Of a DNA stretch of 64,000 bases, positions 1-11,750 are shown one piece after another (positions within the stretch are counted from its first letter, which is position 1; every line of letters begins with the position of its first letter). This DNA is from Amia ocellicauda (taxonomy: Eukaryota; Chordata; Actinopteri; Amiiformes; Amiidae): the NCBI RefSeq assembly GCF_036373705.1, contig NC_089852.1, positions 31,571,707 to 31,635,706 on the forward strand, read 5' to 3'. Position numbers and translations under genes: made by a program. The notes below the pieces were generated by a model. The model had not been told where the DNA came from. It was given only the letters and a program-made list of their open reading frames with translations, and made no database searches.

Positions 1-203
1 ACCTAATAATTCAAGTATCTCTTGCCATTGCATAATACTATTAAATGCTTGAAATAAGGTTTTAAGTTGAAGATGCATGTCTATATTATTTGCTTTAAAG
101 CCTATATTTAAGACAAATAGCTCCTTCGGTCTGCAGCGATAGCTTTAATTATTAACCCTCTATATCTTAGGTAGTTAAAAAAATGTACATTGCAAAGACA
201 TGG

Positions 204-772
204 CTATTTATGATAATTTAAACAAAATACTGCATATAATAAGGCAAATATGGCATAAGCCTCCCCTGTAATGGCTAGGGCAGAGGCTGTTGCTGGATGG
301 TCCCAGATGGCCCTTAGTTCAGTGAGGAGGTCAGGAAGCAGCAGGAGGGCCCGTGTGGGCCACTGTGAGCGCTGACCTCTCTTGAACCTGGAGTGTGGCG
401 GGGCAGGATCAGAAGGCCTGGGGAGCTGGAGAGACTCCACGGCCCTCTGAATCACTGCCCAGAACTCCCAGTCCTGTCCCACAGGAGCAGCAGGGGAGTC
501 CTTGCTCAACGGAGGTGGAGGGGTGGGTGAGACCAGCTCCTCCTCCATGAGCTCCCCCTCAAGCTCTGAGTCCGCATGCGGACCCAGAGACAGGCAGTCC
601 TCCTTCCAGGTGGCCTGTCTGCTGCTACTATCTGGAGATGGGGTAGACAGACTCCCCTCAGACTCCAGCAGCGCGGTGTGAGCCAGTGGTGGAGTGTCAT
701 GGTGTGGGGGGGTGGGACCTGATGCGCTGCATGTGCTGCCTGCTCAGCCAGCAAAGTGCAGATTTGGTCCAT
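204..772 (-). pseudogene. DIRS-type Gag remnant
   Basis: Two overlapping minus-strand frames (772 to 506, then 548 to 204) read as one proline-rich Gag-like protein with a frameshift between them. The first opens with MDQICTLLAEQAAHAAHQ. The second carries acidic and proline-rich stretches, then LLLLPDLLTELRAIWDHPAT, which resembles the LLPDF..E....WD.PA block of fish DIRS Gag. Gag of DIRS retrotransposons is the particle protein. The assignment is supported by the DIRS-like terminal sequence just upstream (1296-1424) and by an undoubted DIRS element at the other end of the window. No RT, RNase H or recombinase follows before the window starts. It is a broken copy. Confidence 0.6.
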
Positions 773-1295
773 CCTGGCATTCAGGGCGAGGATGGCCTCA
801 TCTCACTGTCTGTCTGCGGAGCCGGACCACCGACACTGACTGCGCAGCGGGGAGGAGTCTAGTGACAACTCAGAAGAGGGGGAGGGAGCCCATGGGCATC
901 GCTCCACCACTCTTCCCTGTCGCTCACGTGCAGGCGAGATCTCTTACGACACACCGAGGCTTAGGCCAGGCAGCCATGGCTTGGATTTTACTGCCACTGC
1001 TAGCGCTCCTGCTGTGGAGGAAAAAGCCATGTGGACAAAAAATAAAGCAAAAAAAGCAAGCAGTCGGAATACATAAGGCTCTGTTTGTTATCGAAACTGA
1101 AACAGGAACAGATTCGAATAGCTATCAAAAACACAAACAGAGACACACATACAGTAGTGAAGACGGTGGCAAACAACACAGCCGTGAAGCTAACCAACCG
1201 AAAACAAATAAAGTCTTAATGCACAAACAAAACATGGAGAGCAAAATGGCAAAAGTGCAGACGTTAACTTTAAAACAATTAGGAAGTGGAAGGCA

Positions 1296-1424
1296 GCTGT
1301 TTCAGTGACGTGCGCAGGGGCCAATGGCAGCTTTGATAGCCTGATGTTTTGGATCGGGTTCCTATGGAAGTGCACAGAAACTCCTCCCCCTTGGGCAGTG
1401 CTTCCAAATTGAAAGATAACTAGA
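1296..1424 (-). repeat. DIRS-like terminal segment (5' end of the gag remnant)
   Basis: This block (caggggccaatggcagcttt .. gggcagtgcttcc .. ttgaaagat) recurs at 16360-16807 and 59565-59869, there attached to the hairpin termini described below. Here it sits at the 5' side of the minus-strand DIRS gag remnant, as expected for a DIRS terminal region. The outermost hairpin sequence is missing. Confidence 0.6.
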
Positions 1425-1562
1425 TATAGCGTGTGATTGTGATGATGTGTGGGTCATGACACATGCTGAGTAAAGCCTACAGACTCCAATGGTGACAAGA
1501 AACTAATAGTAAGGGGGTCCTCTTTAATTTCAATATGAATGTTAAAGTCCACCAAAATGCCC
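1425..1562 (-). pseudogene. LINE endonuclease fragment
   Basis: The minus strand from about 1562 reads GGILVDFNIHIEI .. FLSPLESVGFTQHV, a stop, then PTHHHNHTLYLV. This matches the core of the APE-type endonuclease of L2/CR1-like LINEs, usually GDFN.H .. FTQHV..PTH..GHTLDLV. The reading is cut at about 1425, exactly where the DIRS-like terminal segment begins, so the DIRS element probably inserted into an older LINE. The family is inferred from motifs only. Confidence 0.6.
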
Positions 1563-1670
1563 CCAAGCAGGGATCTAGGATCGGGATCAAACTTACAGGC
1601 AAACTGCCATGTAGGACTGCAAGGCTGCAGCCTGACCGGTGCTCTGAAGAGTCATGTTTTTAAATCTTGG

Positions 1671-2058
1671 GGCGGACCCCTCTGCACAGGTAACCCCCAT
1701 CTGCCGCTGGGGTGGCGCTTTTGGTCGGCCACCACCCTCCCAGCATGTAGAATCCACTGCTGGAGTGGGCCCCCCTGTTGGATGCCACTTGTCTCATGCT
1801 GAGGTTGACCCCTCGCATGGGCAACTACCATCTGCCACTTTGGTGGTGCTTTTGGTCTGCCATCACCCATCCACTGTTACACTATGCCTTCCCTCTGGGC
1901 ACGTAGAATCTGCCGCTGGAGTGGGCCCGCCTATCAGATGCCACTCGTCTCATGCTGGGGTGGGCCCCTTGCACGGGAGACCACCATCTGATGCTGGGGT
2001 GGTGCTATTAGTCGGCCACCACTTATCCGATTTCCAGCTGTGCCCTAGCTGGGGTTAG
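1671..2058. repeat. Degenerate minisatellite, about 130-156 bp units
   Basis: About 2.7 diverged units lie at 1671-1801, 1802-1957 and 1958-2058. Each has a ggtggtgctttt-type box, a tggagtgggcc box and, in the first two, a gatgccact.gtctcatgct box. GC-rich compared with the surroundings. The open frames across it are by-products of the repetition. It adjoins the LTR-like segment at 2331-2575 and could be part of that element's leader. Confidence 0.6.
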
Positions 2059-2330
2059 TCACTGGCGTCCTTCTTGAATTGTGCCTGAACCAGTCTTGCA
2101 GTCTGCTCGCCATGGGGAAGGCCAATCAAGCGACTCCCCAGAGCTCCTCAAAGAACTCCATATCGGATTGTCCAGGCTTCTGGTAGAGCTCCCTGAATTT
2201 CAGCTTATGCCACCCCAGATCTTGCTTGGGGATCCCCCACGAGGCGGCCCCTTGCTGTCCCTCTCTCCTCGCTGTGCGTGGCAAATCCATCTTGCTCCCT
2301 TTCTGGGTCAATGGAGGCGGTGTGGATTCC
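2059..2330 (-). pseudogene. Possible 5' leader/gag of an LTR element
   Basis: The minus strand reads an open frame through KLKFRELYQKPGQSDMEFF directly downstream of the primer site at 2331-2348. The position fits the start of gag in an LTR retrotransposon, but I do not recognise the sequence as a known Gag. It ends at a stop near 2126 and then enters the minisatellite. Treat it as an unassigned fragment. Confidence 0.3.
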
Positions 2331-2348
2331 ATCCCACTGCTGACACCA
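2331..2348 (-). other. Primer-binding-site-like sequence (tRNA-Leu type)
   Basis: On the minus strand the site reads TGGTGTCAGCAGTGGGAT, complementary to a tRNA 3' end of the form ..GACACCA. Vertebrate tRNA-Leu ends this way. A nearly identical site lies at 29077-29094 next to a clear LTR, which strengthens the call. Confidence 0.6.
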
Positions 2349-2349
2349 G

Positions 2350-2575
2350 TGTTGCATTCTGTGATGTTTTCTACTGCTGAGTTCTCCATTATAGCAACAG
2401 TAATCGTAAGGAAGCAGGATTCGTACAATGGAACATCACTGAAGCAACACTCCTAACTGCTACCACTAACACGCTAACTCTCAAACTCCACGGCAGTAAC
2501 TGGAGCACCCCTATTTATGTCCTTCCACCCTGTGATTGGTAATTATTGGTAATATTTATTACTACTACATCCACA
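2350..2575 (-). repeat. Putative LTR (226 bp)
   Basis: The segment follows the primer site, begins TGTGGATG and ends ..GCAACA on the minus strand, so it has TG..CA ends. It contains a TATA-like acataaatagg near 2510-2520. No second copy and no target duplication are visible, so the outer boundary is a guess. Confidence 0.4.
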
Positions 2576-4182
2576 ATAGTGTGTTTGTACTGCATTAAAA
2601 TGCATATGAGCATTAATGTTTGCCCTCTCAGGACACTGGACAAGAGGTGTGCACTATTTTACCGAGGAGGTATGCATTCAGGATGTGTCCAGATTCGAAT
2701 GCTGCCATATATATGTATTGTGAGCTCCCCCCCATATATATATATATGTTAATGTTGTTCTCTCAAATATGTATGAATGTACAAATAATAGAATGTTTAG
2801 AACATAACATACCAATGTAGAAACATGGCACTTGCCTCCATTCATCAACCTGAGTATCAGGCCCTTTATCTTCTACTGGCTCAGTCTTATCAGGATTGTA
2901 GTTATTTAATATTATTGTAGTTACATTGACTAGGTCTGAAGTTATCATACTGGATCCTCTTTACAGCCTACTGTAACTTATTAAAATACTGTATGTAGGC
3001 CTATACATTATAACAACTGCACCTCGCCATGGATAACTGCATCTGCTAATAAATACATACCTACATACATACACATATACATTAATACATAGTTAAAAAA
3101 TAAAATAAAACTGGTAATTCTAGTGGTACTGTACCACCTGAACAGATCTTCACTTGCTTAAATGTATTTGATAACATGTATTAAGATAAAAATATTATTT
3201 ATACATTATTAAATATTGTAAATATACCTAGTACTGCAGTTACATTATTAGCAGGAATGTCAAACATTCCCTAACAGTGTTTATCATAGAGTGTAGAATG
3301 TAATGTAAAATAATCAGCAATATGATAATATTTGTATTAATTATATAAAGTTTAAAAAACAAAACTAATGAATAATGTTAAACAGCAAGTTTTCTGAATT
3401 GTATTTATACAGATCAGAGTACTGAGTTAGTACTCTTAGGCTATTTTTCTTGCATGCTGAATCCCAGCTTCCAAGCTTAATTACGTGCTCCATTTTCAAA
3501 TTATTATTGAGGAAAATAAATGGTAACATCCGGTCCAAATACTACACACTTTACAAATAATATTTGTTACCGGTGAAAGGTAAGCCTCCTCCTCATTTAT
3601 TGGCGTAAATACATGTAATTATCTCTTAATATCGCAAAAATGTAATTTAAATATGATTTTAAAAATACAGTATATTACTTGTACATAGTAAACTGACATG
3701 AATAAAGTCTGTTTCATGAGTCATAATTGTACAAAGACATAGCATACCAAAACATTTATTACATAGCTTTGTTATCATAGCATCGTACAGGGCACTATAC
3801 CTAGACAAGATGGCATCTCTCTTTACATACCAAAATGACATAATGTCCAATCTAGTCATTCTAGATCTGTGGTTTGAACACATGAGGTTGCCAAGAGAAT
3901 GTAAAACAATACACTATCAGAGGGAATCCCAGCTGTATTACAGAGTATTGTATCCCTCGTTGATGTGAAACTAGGTCTGTGGGGACTTACAGGATGAGGA
4001 CTGGTGCCATATGGCTCAGTGTTGCTCTCTGTCTGCATTTTACAAGCCAGATTTGTGCTTACTTGGGATGATGACTATGAGCAGTAGTAGAAGTAGATTA
4101 TAACAGTATTTTTAATTAATCAGTATCGCATTCATGTTTACTTTTCCTGACTCTCTGGTTAGAAGTACTGGGGCTCTGTCAC
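2576..4182. other. AT-rich non-coding DNA
   Basis: No gene or recognisable transposon seen. It contains short (TA)n runs near 2710 and 2735-2750 and a few small chance frames. The stretch downstream of the first OR (3660-4180) would include its 3' UTR, with possible polyadenylation signals but nothing decisive. Confidence 0.6.
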
Positions 4183-5115
4183 TCACATCTGAGTGACCTT
4201 GTCTCTGGCAAACACTCTGAAGAGTCTCCTTTGAATCTGCTGCAGTTTCAGTCCATAAACGAGGGGGTTGAAGAGGGGTGGGATGACCAGGAATTCCACA
4301 GCCATGATGTTGCGCAGGCTCGGAGAAAGAGTTGTTGAGCCATACCTGCTGTACAGCATGTCAAAGAATGTAGCAAAGGCAAAATTGATCAGAGCCATCA
4401 GATGGGGCAGACAGGTCTGCATGAATTTACTCCTCTGTTCGATAGACTTTAAACATGCTTTAATGATCTGGATGTAAGTATATATGATAAAGGCTGCTTG
4501 TGCAAGCTGTGCAATTAAGATAATATATCCATAGGCATTGTTAAGAGTTGTGGCTAAGCAAGACAGCTTCAGAACAGATGAGTTGTCACAGTAAAGTTTC
4601 TCAATGTGAGACCCACACAGAGGCAGTCTGAAGATTAAATAAACTGTAATGAATATGGAACAGAAAGGATAGCCCCAGGCAAATAGTAGTAATTTCCTCA
4701 CAGTCAGAGGAGTCATGATACTGTGGTATTGTAAGGGTCTGCATATTGCCACATACCTATCATAAGCCATCACTGTCAAAATTGTTATTTCACACATAAC
4801 AAACGAGTAGATCACAAATATTTGAATCAAACATCCTGCATATGAGATCATGTGAGAGTCAGAGAGGAAGTCGTCCAGCAGTTTGGGATAGAACCCAGCA
4901 GTTCCATACAGTCCATTGAAACACAGGTTACAGAGGAGGATGTACATGGGCTCATGGAGGGTTTTCTCAATGATTATTGTAGTGATCAGTGTAAAATTGA
5001 CAACAACCATGAATAGGTAAAGAAGCAGAATAAAAGCAAAGTAGATATTCTTATTTGTCTTTGATTCGTTCAGTCCAGAAAGAGTAAAGATTGTAACCTG
5101 TGTAGAGTTCTCCAT
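4183..5115 (-). CDS. Olfactory receptor, fish type (310 aa)
   Basis: Intact single-exon rhodopsin-family GPCR, predicted to bind odorants at the ciliary membrane of olfactory neurons and signal through Golf/adenylyl cyclase (family knowledge). Visible signatures: N-glycosylation sites at N3 and N16; TM1 about 27-50 with VN in place of the usual GN; LHEPMYILLCNL at 53-64; conserved Cys95; MAYDRYVAIC at 116-125; ECL2 cysteines at 167, 176 and 186; KFMQTCLPHL at 230-239; NPLVY at 283-287. The length is typical. The GLYGTAGFYPK motif after TM2 and the overall pattern resemble fish delta-group ORs, which I infer without an alignment. The ATG sits just before the N-terminal glycosylation site, as in its two paralogues. 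A TATA-like promoter candidate lies about 440 bp upstream. Confidence 0.95.
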   Translation of the reverse strand: MENSTQVTIFTLSGLNESKTNKNIYFAFILLLYLFMVVVNFTLITTIIIEKTLHEPMYILLCNLCFNGLYGTAGFYPKLLDDFLSDSHMISYAGCLIQIFVIYSFVMCEITILTVMAYDRYVAICRPLQYHSIMTPLTVRKLLLFAWGYPFCSIFITVYLIFRLPLCGSHIEKLYCDNSSVLKLSCLATTLNNAYGYIILIAQLAQAAFIIYTYIQIIKACLKSIEQRSKFMQTCLPHLMALINFAFATFFDMLYSRYGSTTLSPSLRNIMAVEFLVIPPLFNPLVYGLKLQQIQRRLFRVFARDKVTQM

Positions 5116-5552
5116 TTTGAACTTCGATTTCCTATGATTTTTGGTGAAGAAACAATAAGTTTATGTTAAAATGTACATACATTTGAATGCCACCTGGTAA
5201 TAGGACCAAGCTGATTAGAGTTGGGTAAAATTCATAACCAGATCTGATGGATTAAGACCACTTATGGATTAAGTGGCAGAATGTATTAAATAATAATTAA
5301 CACCATGAAAATTAAACTTTATATAAAAAATATGTCATGGCTATTCTCAGATTCACCAAAGTAAACACCTATGTGCCGAATGCTTGAAATTAAAATAAAA
5401 AAACATTACCATGTACCAATTACACTCTCATTTTGTCTTTAATTATACTATACTATTGTAGATCGGTTTTACTGACATTACCTCATTGACATATCCTGGA
5501 GTGTTTCTGCAAGGGAAGCATTAGCCTGCACTGAACTCAGCAGGTTTATGAG

Positions 5553-5575
5553 CTTTATACTTCCCTCTGAGGGGA
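5553..5575 (-). promoter_or_regulatory. Putative core promoter of the first OR
   Basis: On the minus strand a near-palindrome (CCCTCAGAGGG) is followed at once by the TATA-like GTATAAAG. Downstream, a ttcagtgcag motif recalls the actgaactgcag found at the same place upstream of the third OR. The same arrangement, palindrome then TATA, occurs near 38.1, 45.3 and 61.4 kb. It is about 440 bp before the ATG. The palindrome resembles an EBF/Olf-1-type site (TCCC..GGGA), a class common in vertebrate OR promoters; that reading is inference. Confidence 0.5.
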
Positions 5576-5579
5576 TGGT

Positions 5580-6708
5580 CTTTGGGGATCTGCAATGATC
5601 AACACATCCTGAGAGAGCTGTGCCACAAAGCATTCTTTAATGAGCCCAAGAACAAGGATGAGAAGTGAAGCCACAGAAGACACATTCTCGAAAGAGATCC
5701 TTTATTTAGTCAAGTGTTTATTTTGTCATAAATTTAACAAGTATGATGATATACAGAACCAATCATGTCAACTTTACCAGTCTGGTGTACAAATTAGAGA
5801 AAACCATGAAATAAACCAAAAAAGAACAATAAATCTCATTAGCACTGTATTCAGTGGTGAAAGTAGATTTTGATTGTTACCCGGTACCAGTATAGCCTAC
5901 ACCTAACCGCCCCCCCCCAAAAAATAAAATAATGTGTTGCCATCATGAAATCCTCAATATATTATGTTGTCAATTATCTGCAATAAATATTTTTCCTTCA
6001 TTGCTGAGGAGACATGCTCTATGATATCAACATGTTTTGCTTTGAAGCAATCACCCCATTTCAACCCCATTCATTTGTTTCAGGTCAATCAGGGTCTCTT
6101 GGTCTGTAAAAAGGAAGATTCATTTTTGCAATGTAAACCATCCTGAAAACATGAGCAGTGGTTTCAAAGGCTGCTTCATCACGTTTTGCATTAGGTTTGA
6201 CAAAATGTCTGTTTTACTGTTAGAATTTTTGTAGCTGTGTTTTTTTGTTTTTCTCAAAAGAGGATATTTGATATTTGCCCAACTAGAAGCGATATCCATG
6301 CCTCTAGTAATTTGAAGCGTCAAATTAGTAACATCCTTAAATGTTGTGCAACATAGCTTTCACCTTTCTCCTGTCCAGGTTTGTAATTGTTGCGCAATGT
6401 ATGAGCGGATAGGTGCAGTTGCGTTACTGTAGAACCCAGTAAAGAATTTAAGTCTTTGAAGCACAGAGAATAATATATTTATTTAACATGACTGGAAGGC
6501 CCTGACATGGAAGCTCCCCAATGTAACAAAATGTAACAGACTTTATAGAAAGCATGACATGTTGTGCTTTAAAAAAAAAAAAAAAATCCTGGTACGCAGT
6601 ACATTTCTTACTGGCTTACTTTCACCACTGACTGTAATGTTCACCTGGTGCATCTTTAATTTGATAGTCACAAATAAAGCCTGTTAATAGAAAATTAACT
6701 CCTTTAAC
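5580..6708. other. Non-coding DNA upstream of the first OR
   Basis: No gene or transposon recognised. It includes short poly-C (5911) and poly-A (6572) runs and small chance frames. Any distal OR control elements would lie here. Confidence 0.5.
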
Positions 6709-6710
6709 TA

Positions 6711-8281
6711 CAGTGAGGGAAAAAAGTATTTGATCCCCTGCTGATTTTGTATATTTGCCCACTGACAAAGAAATTATCAGTCTATAATGTTAATGGTAGG
6801 TGTATTTTAAGTGAGAGACAGAATAACAACAACAAAATCCAGAAAAACGCATTTCAAAAAAGTTATCAATTGATTTGCATGTTAATGAGGGAAATAAGTA
6901 TTTGACCCCTTCGACTTAGTACTTGGTGGCAAAACCCTTGTTGGCAATCACAGAGGTCAGACGTTTCTTATAGTTGGCCACCAGGTTTGCACACATCTCA
7001 GGAGGGATTTTGTCCCACTCCTCTTTGCAGATCCAAGTCATTAAGGTTTCGAGGCTGACGTTTGACAACTTGAACCTTCAGCTCCCTCCACAGATTTTCT
7101 ATGGGATTAAGGTCTGGAGACTGGCTAGGCCACCCCAGGACCTTAATGTGCTTCTTCTTGAGCCACTCCTTTGTTGCCTTGGCTGTGTGTTTTGGGTCAT
7201 TGTCATGCTGGAATACCCATCCACGACCCATTTTCACTGCCCTGGCTGAGGAAAGGAGTTTCTCACCCAAGATTTGACGGTACATGGCCCCGTCCATTGT
7301 CCCTTTGATGCGGTGCAGTTATCCTGTCCCCTTAGCAGAAAAACACCCCCAAAGCATAATGTTTCCACCTCCATGTTTGACGGTAGGGGGTCATTCCTCC
7401 TCCTCCAAACACGGCGAGTTGAGTTGATGCCAAAGAGCTCGATTTTGGTCTCATCTGACCACAACACTTTCACCCAGTTCTCCTCTGAATCATTCAGATG
7501 TTCATTGGCAAACTTCAGACGTTCCTGTACATGTGCTTTCTTGAGCAGGGGGACCTCTGCGGGCGCTGCAGGATTTCAGTCCTTCACGGCGTAGTGTGTT
7601 ACCAATTGTTTTCTTGGTGACTATGGTCCCAGCTGCCTTGAGATCATTAACAAGATCCTCCTGTGTAGTTCTGGGCTCACCGTTCTCATGATCATTGAAA
7701 CTCCACGAGGTGAGATCTTGCATGGAGCCCCAGACCGAGGGAGACTGACAGTTATTTTGTGTTTCTTCCATTTGCGAATAATCGCACCAACTGTTGTCAC
7801 CTTCTCACCAAGTTGCTTGGTGATGGTCTTGTAGCCCATTCCAGCCTTGTGTAGGTCTACAATCTTGTCCCTGACATCCTTGGACAGCTCTTTGGTCTTG
7901 GCCATGGTGGAGAGTCTGGAATCTGATTGATCGATTGCTTCTGTGGACAGGTGTCTTTTATACAGGTAAGGGGCTGAGATTAGGAGCACTCCCTTTAAGA
8001 GAGTGCTCCTAATCTCAGCTCTTTACCTGTATAAAAGACACCTGGGAGCCAGAAATCTTGCTGATTGATAGGGGAGAAAATACTTATTTCCCTCATTAAC
8101 ATGCAAATCAATTTATAACTTTTTTGAAATGCGTTTTTCTGGATTTTTGTTGTTGTTATTCTGTTTTTCACCGTTAAAATACACCTACCATTAAAATTAT
8201 AGACTGATTTCTTTGACATTTCTTTGTCAGTGGGCAAATGTACAAAATCAGTAGGGGATCAAATACTTTTTTCCCTCACTG
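6711..8281 (-). mobile_element. Tc1-like DNA transposon A, full length but inactive
   Basis: A 1571-bp element with long terminal inverted repeats of about 200 bp, beginning cagtgagggaaaaaagta and ending in its complement, flanked by TA target duplications at 6709-6710 and 8282-8283. The transposase gene (6916-7905) is on the minus strand. Between the 5' repeat and the gene lies a long hairpin (about 7947-8043: ctgagattaggagcactc and its complement), which I recall as part of this widespread fish Tc1 family, not a new event. Confidence 0.93.
6916..7905 (-). pseudogene. Tc1-like transposase pseudogene (element A)
   Basis: Cut-and-paste transposase. The start [20 protein letters not shown] (7905) leads into the paired-type helix-turn-helix, then [19 protein letters not shown]. 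The DDE catalytic half follows in other frames: [33 protein letters not shown], and [15 protein letters not shown]. The gene ends at a TAA at 6916-6918 after ..GFATKY. Full reading needs several frame changes (near 7620, 7470-7500, 7290 and 7040), so no active protein is made. The canonical length is about 340 aa; this locus spans 330 codons. Confidence 0.9.
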
Positions 8282-8353
8282 TAACTATTGGGCAGGGGTG
8301 ACCAACCCTTCCCCTGGTGTTTTTTGTTTTATCCAGATCATTAACTGTTGAAT

Positions 8354-8359
8354 TATTAT

Positions 8360-8420
<61 letters not shown>
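8354..8420. repeat. (ATT/TAA)n microsatellite
   Basis: About 22 near-perfect AAT units. It sits at the edge of an L2-like LINE fragment and probably grew from that LINE's AATAAT-rich tail. Confidence 0.9.
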
Positions 8421-8421
<1 letters not shown>

Positions 8422-8520
8422 GGAAGGAGAGTGGAGAGGAGGCAGAATTAGTCTTCTGGCACCGGAAGACTGCAGTGGTCTGGAGGGGATGTATGAAGAG
8501 ATAAGGGTAACTTGTCAAGG
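8421..8520 (-). mobile_element. L2-like LINE fragment
   Basis: The reverse complement (catcccctccagaccactgc .. cctcctctccactctccttc) matches the start of the L2-like 3' end at 26158-26240. The rest of the 3' end is missing and the fragment passes straight into the ATT microsatellite. Confidence 0.75.
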
Positions 8521-9798
8521 TAACTCGGTGCAGTGTGGTCGAGACAGCGTTAGGTAAGGGTCAATGTCTTAAACTGAATGCATATAACTGAGTCAATAGA
8601 GTTTTTCTTTTTTTTTTACTTCTTTATTGTTTTAATTAAACAGATAAATCCATATTGATTGTGAGAAACTTGGCATTAATGGGCACATCACTGATACATT
8701 TTTGGTATAAGGAAAATACACCAAATAAAAGATTAATTAAAAAAAGATCCTAACTAATAATACAAAATAGAAATATTATATTCACCTAATTGGCAAATCG
8801 AAATGAGTAATAGCTGGGGACCATCTTGTTATAAATCTTTCCATTGTCAAATGTAGTTTTGCTGTTATTGATTCCATTAAGTACACAGTTTTTATTTTTT
8901 CAACCAATAGATTTAATGTTGGTGGCTCTGGCTTTAACCAGCATATAATAATGTTTTTTCTTGCTATCATTAAAAGTACCTGTAAAAAGTAGTGTGTATT
9001 ACTGTCCTCTAAGCCTTCTTGTGAGTCTCCTAACACATAATACAGTGGTTCAAAAGGAATTGTTATATTTAAATAGTTTGTAATTCTATTTCAATACCTT
9101 TCAAAACCTGATCTAATTTTGGGAAATCCCAGAATATATTAGCATGATCTCCTAATAATTTACAACCTTTCCAACACAACTCTGACGTCTGTCTATTGAT
9201 TTTGTTTTGTATGAGGAAGGTCTTAAAAAATATATTTTTGTTTTCCAATTATTTTGTTTTCCATAATGGGGCATTTGTCAATTTGTGACCTTCACAACAT
9301 ATTTGTTCCGAAGATTCATCTGTAATAATTGTGTTAATTTCCCACTTTTCTTTTACATCAAGTGTATTACCTGCAAGTGTAGTCTGTAGTATGCTGTAGA
9401 GGCTGGAAATTACATTTCTTACTGTCTGACCCCCACCTACACTGATAAAGTACCTTTCAATGTTTGATGATTGTCTTTTTATTTCCTGCCATTCCAGATG
9501 GGTTGTCAAATAATGTCTCAGCTGTAAAAATCTAAGGAAATCAGTGGTTGCTGGTAATAATTGTAATGATTGTAATTATTCTCCTTCAAATATTTGAGAT
9601 ATTGTGACCAAACTCTTTTTAGCCCACCTCTTATAACCAAAATCTAATTTTGCCAGAATAAATTCTTTATACATTTATTGCTATTGTAGTTGCTCTAGAT
9701 ACTGAAGTTGGCAACCAGCACAACCATTTATTCGTAATTTTGATTTGGTTTATCAATTTATGTTTCACAAATGGTAGCACATCCAAAGAAACATGAGA

Positions 9799-10300
9799 TC
9801 ATGCGTTTTGTTCTAGCTGTAACCATCTAGTGTCTTTATTATATTGTATCCATGTCACCATTGCCATCAATTGGGCTGCCCAGTAGTATAATTTTAAGTT
9901 TGGCAGATTCAAGCCCCCTTTCTTTTTTAAGGAATGTAAAATGTTCTGTTTTATTCTGGGTTTTTTATTTTGCCATATCAATTTCATTATGAATCTAACA
10001 TTTCAAAAGTACTAGTTGGAACTGGAATAGGCAGGGATTGGAATTAAAATAAAAGTCTAGGCAGTATGTTCATTATAGACAATATAGACAAAAGCCATTT
10101 GCCCTAACCCTAGACCTTGGATTCAAGTATAATACTTTGACCCAGTTCATAAATTCTAGATGAAACCCCATTTTGTTTAATACGAGTTCAACAAATGACC
10201 AATTAACCCTGTCAAATGCCTTCTCTGCATCTAGGCTAAGTAACATTGAGGTTTGTTTATTTATTATTTGTTCTCTGTCTTCCACTAATAAATCCTGTTT
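9799..10300 (-). pseudogene. L1 reverse transcriptase remnant
   Basis: MLLSLDAEKAFDRVNWSF (within 10073-10285) is the RT palm A motif of L1. KLIWQNKKPRIKQNIL and GGLNLPNLKLYYWAAQL (9799-9987) are the post-RT L1 signature. The catalytic FADD box is not visible as an intact stretch between them. Confidence 0.85.
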
Positions 10301-11125
10301 GGTATGGATTAATCAGTTTGGTAATATTTTTTTCAATTCAGTTTGCCATTCATTTATTTAAGATTATCAGATCTGTATTCAGAAGGGAAATCGGCCTATA
10401 TGAAGCACAGTTTAACAGATCTTTTCCTTCCTTGTATATCAGTGATATAGCCTCAGATCATGTATTCGGCGTTGATCATCTTTTAATAATATTGTGACCA
10501 GATATATTGAAAATTGTTTATTGAATTAATTTGGATATCCATCTGTACCTGGTGATCTATTTTTTTCAAACATTTAAATAACTTCTTCAATTTCAAACTC
10601 AGTAAAGTGTTTCACCATCTCACTTATTTAATTGTAATCGTTAATTTTGTTAATTTTCATTTAAAATCTTTTAAATATTCATTGTGTTGGGTTGGTGTTT
10701 TTGGTTTGGTGAATCATATATATCTTTATAGTAAGCAGCAAAGGCGTTCACTACCTCCTTTGGGAGGAAAACCGTTTTGTTAGAATAAGGATGCTTAACA
10801 TCTGAAATGCAAGCAAGCAGCTGTATCTATTATCCATCTCATAATAACACTGATTAGTATATCTCATTGCTAATTCTGCTTTATGTGTTAATAAGCAATT
10901 AAGTTCTTACCTGAAATTAGTAAGTTATTTCAATATATTACTCTTTATTGGTTGAGGATGTGCCTGTTCCAGTTCCCTTTTTTATTTTTCTAACTCTAAT
11001 TGTTTTTCAGCTTGTTTCTTTTTTCTTATTGAAAACATAGCTAATCTTCCACTTAGAACTGCCTTGTCTCCCTCCCACAAATTTGTTGGTGAAATGTCAG
11101 CTGTCATTAAATTCAAGCTTTTGTT

Positions 11126-11750
11126 TTAGTTCCAGTATCTGAATTGTCTTTCTTGGTTCAAATGAATAGTAATTACAACTGGGGCATGGTCTGTAATAGT
11201 AATAGGCTGCATGTCACAATCTCCAACCCTGTATAAGTCCTGGGTGGATACACAAAAAATATCAATACAGGAATAACTTCCATGAACTGCAGAGTAAAAA
11301 ATCTTTAACTGTCGGGTGTTTAGAACAAAATACCTCAATAAGACCTAGTTCTTTCATTACATTGATAAGCATTTTAGATTTCAAGACGGAGGCCTGTGAT
11401 CAGAAGGAAATTTGTCAATGTTTGTATTTATTACACAATTTAAGTCCCCTCCCAAAATAATCATCTCCTTAGTCTTACTTGACAATATCTCTGCTACTGA
11501 CTTAAAGAATTTGGGGTCATCTTCGTTTGGAGCATATACTGTATATAGAGCAATGATACTTCCACCTCTAATACCATACCTACTACCATTACATATCTAC
11601 CTTGGGTATCTTGATATTGGTCTATTTGAGTAAAATTTAGTGATTTGTTAATTAATATCGCTACCCCCTTTTTCCCCAATTCAGAAGTCGAGAAAAAACC
11701 CTGATCTACCCATTCCCTTCTTAACTTTCTATGTTCAACATCTGTAAGAT
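11126..11750 (-). pseudogene. L1 endonuclease domain remnant
   Basis: Minus-strand pieces read EHRKLRREWVDQGFF and GKKGVAILINKSLNF, then TITDHAPVVITI. These are the L1 APE-type endonuclease landmarks (T.VEH.KLKREW, GVAILI.KS, SDHAPV). The SDH triad region survives as TDH. The nuclease nicks target DNA to start reverse transcription. Multiple frames make it a pseudogene. Confidence 0.8.

Noticed and set aside
694..1308. Plus-strand 204-aa open frame
   Set aside because: It is antisense to the DIRS gag remnant, has no recognisable domain, and has a low-complexity tail.
4268..4477. Plus-strand frames inside the OR genes (also 44469-44675 and 60925-61146)
   Set aside because: Antisense shadows of intact receptors; their similarity to each other follows from the receptors' similarity.
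7947..8043. Long hairpin inside Tc1-like element A as a novel structure
   Set aside because: As I recall, this hairpin belongs to the normal 5' region of this common fish Tc1 family.
8348..8557. Poly-Asn and poly-Ile frames over 8350-8420
   Set aside because: Pure translation of an (AAT)n microsatellite.
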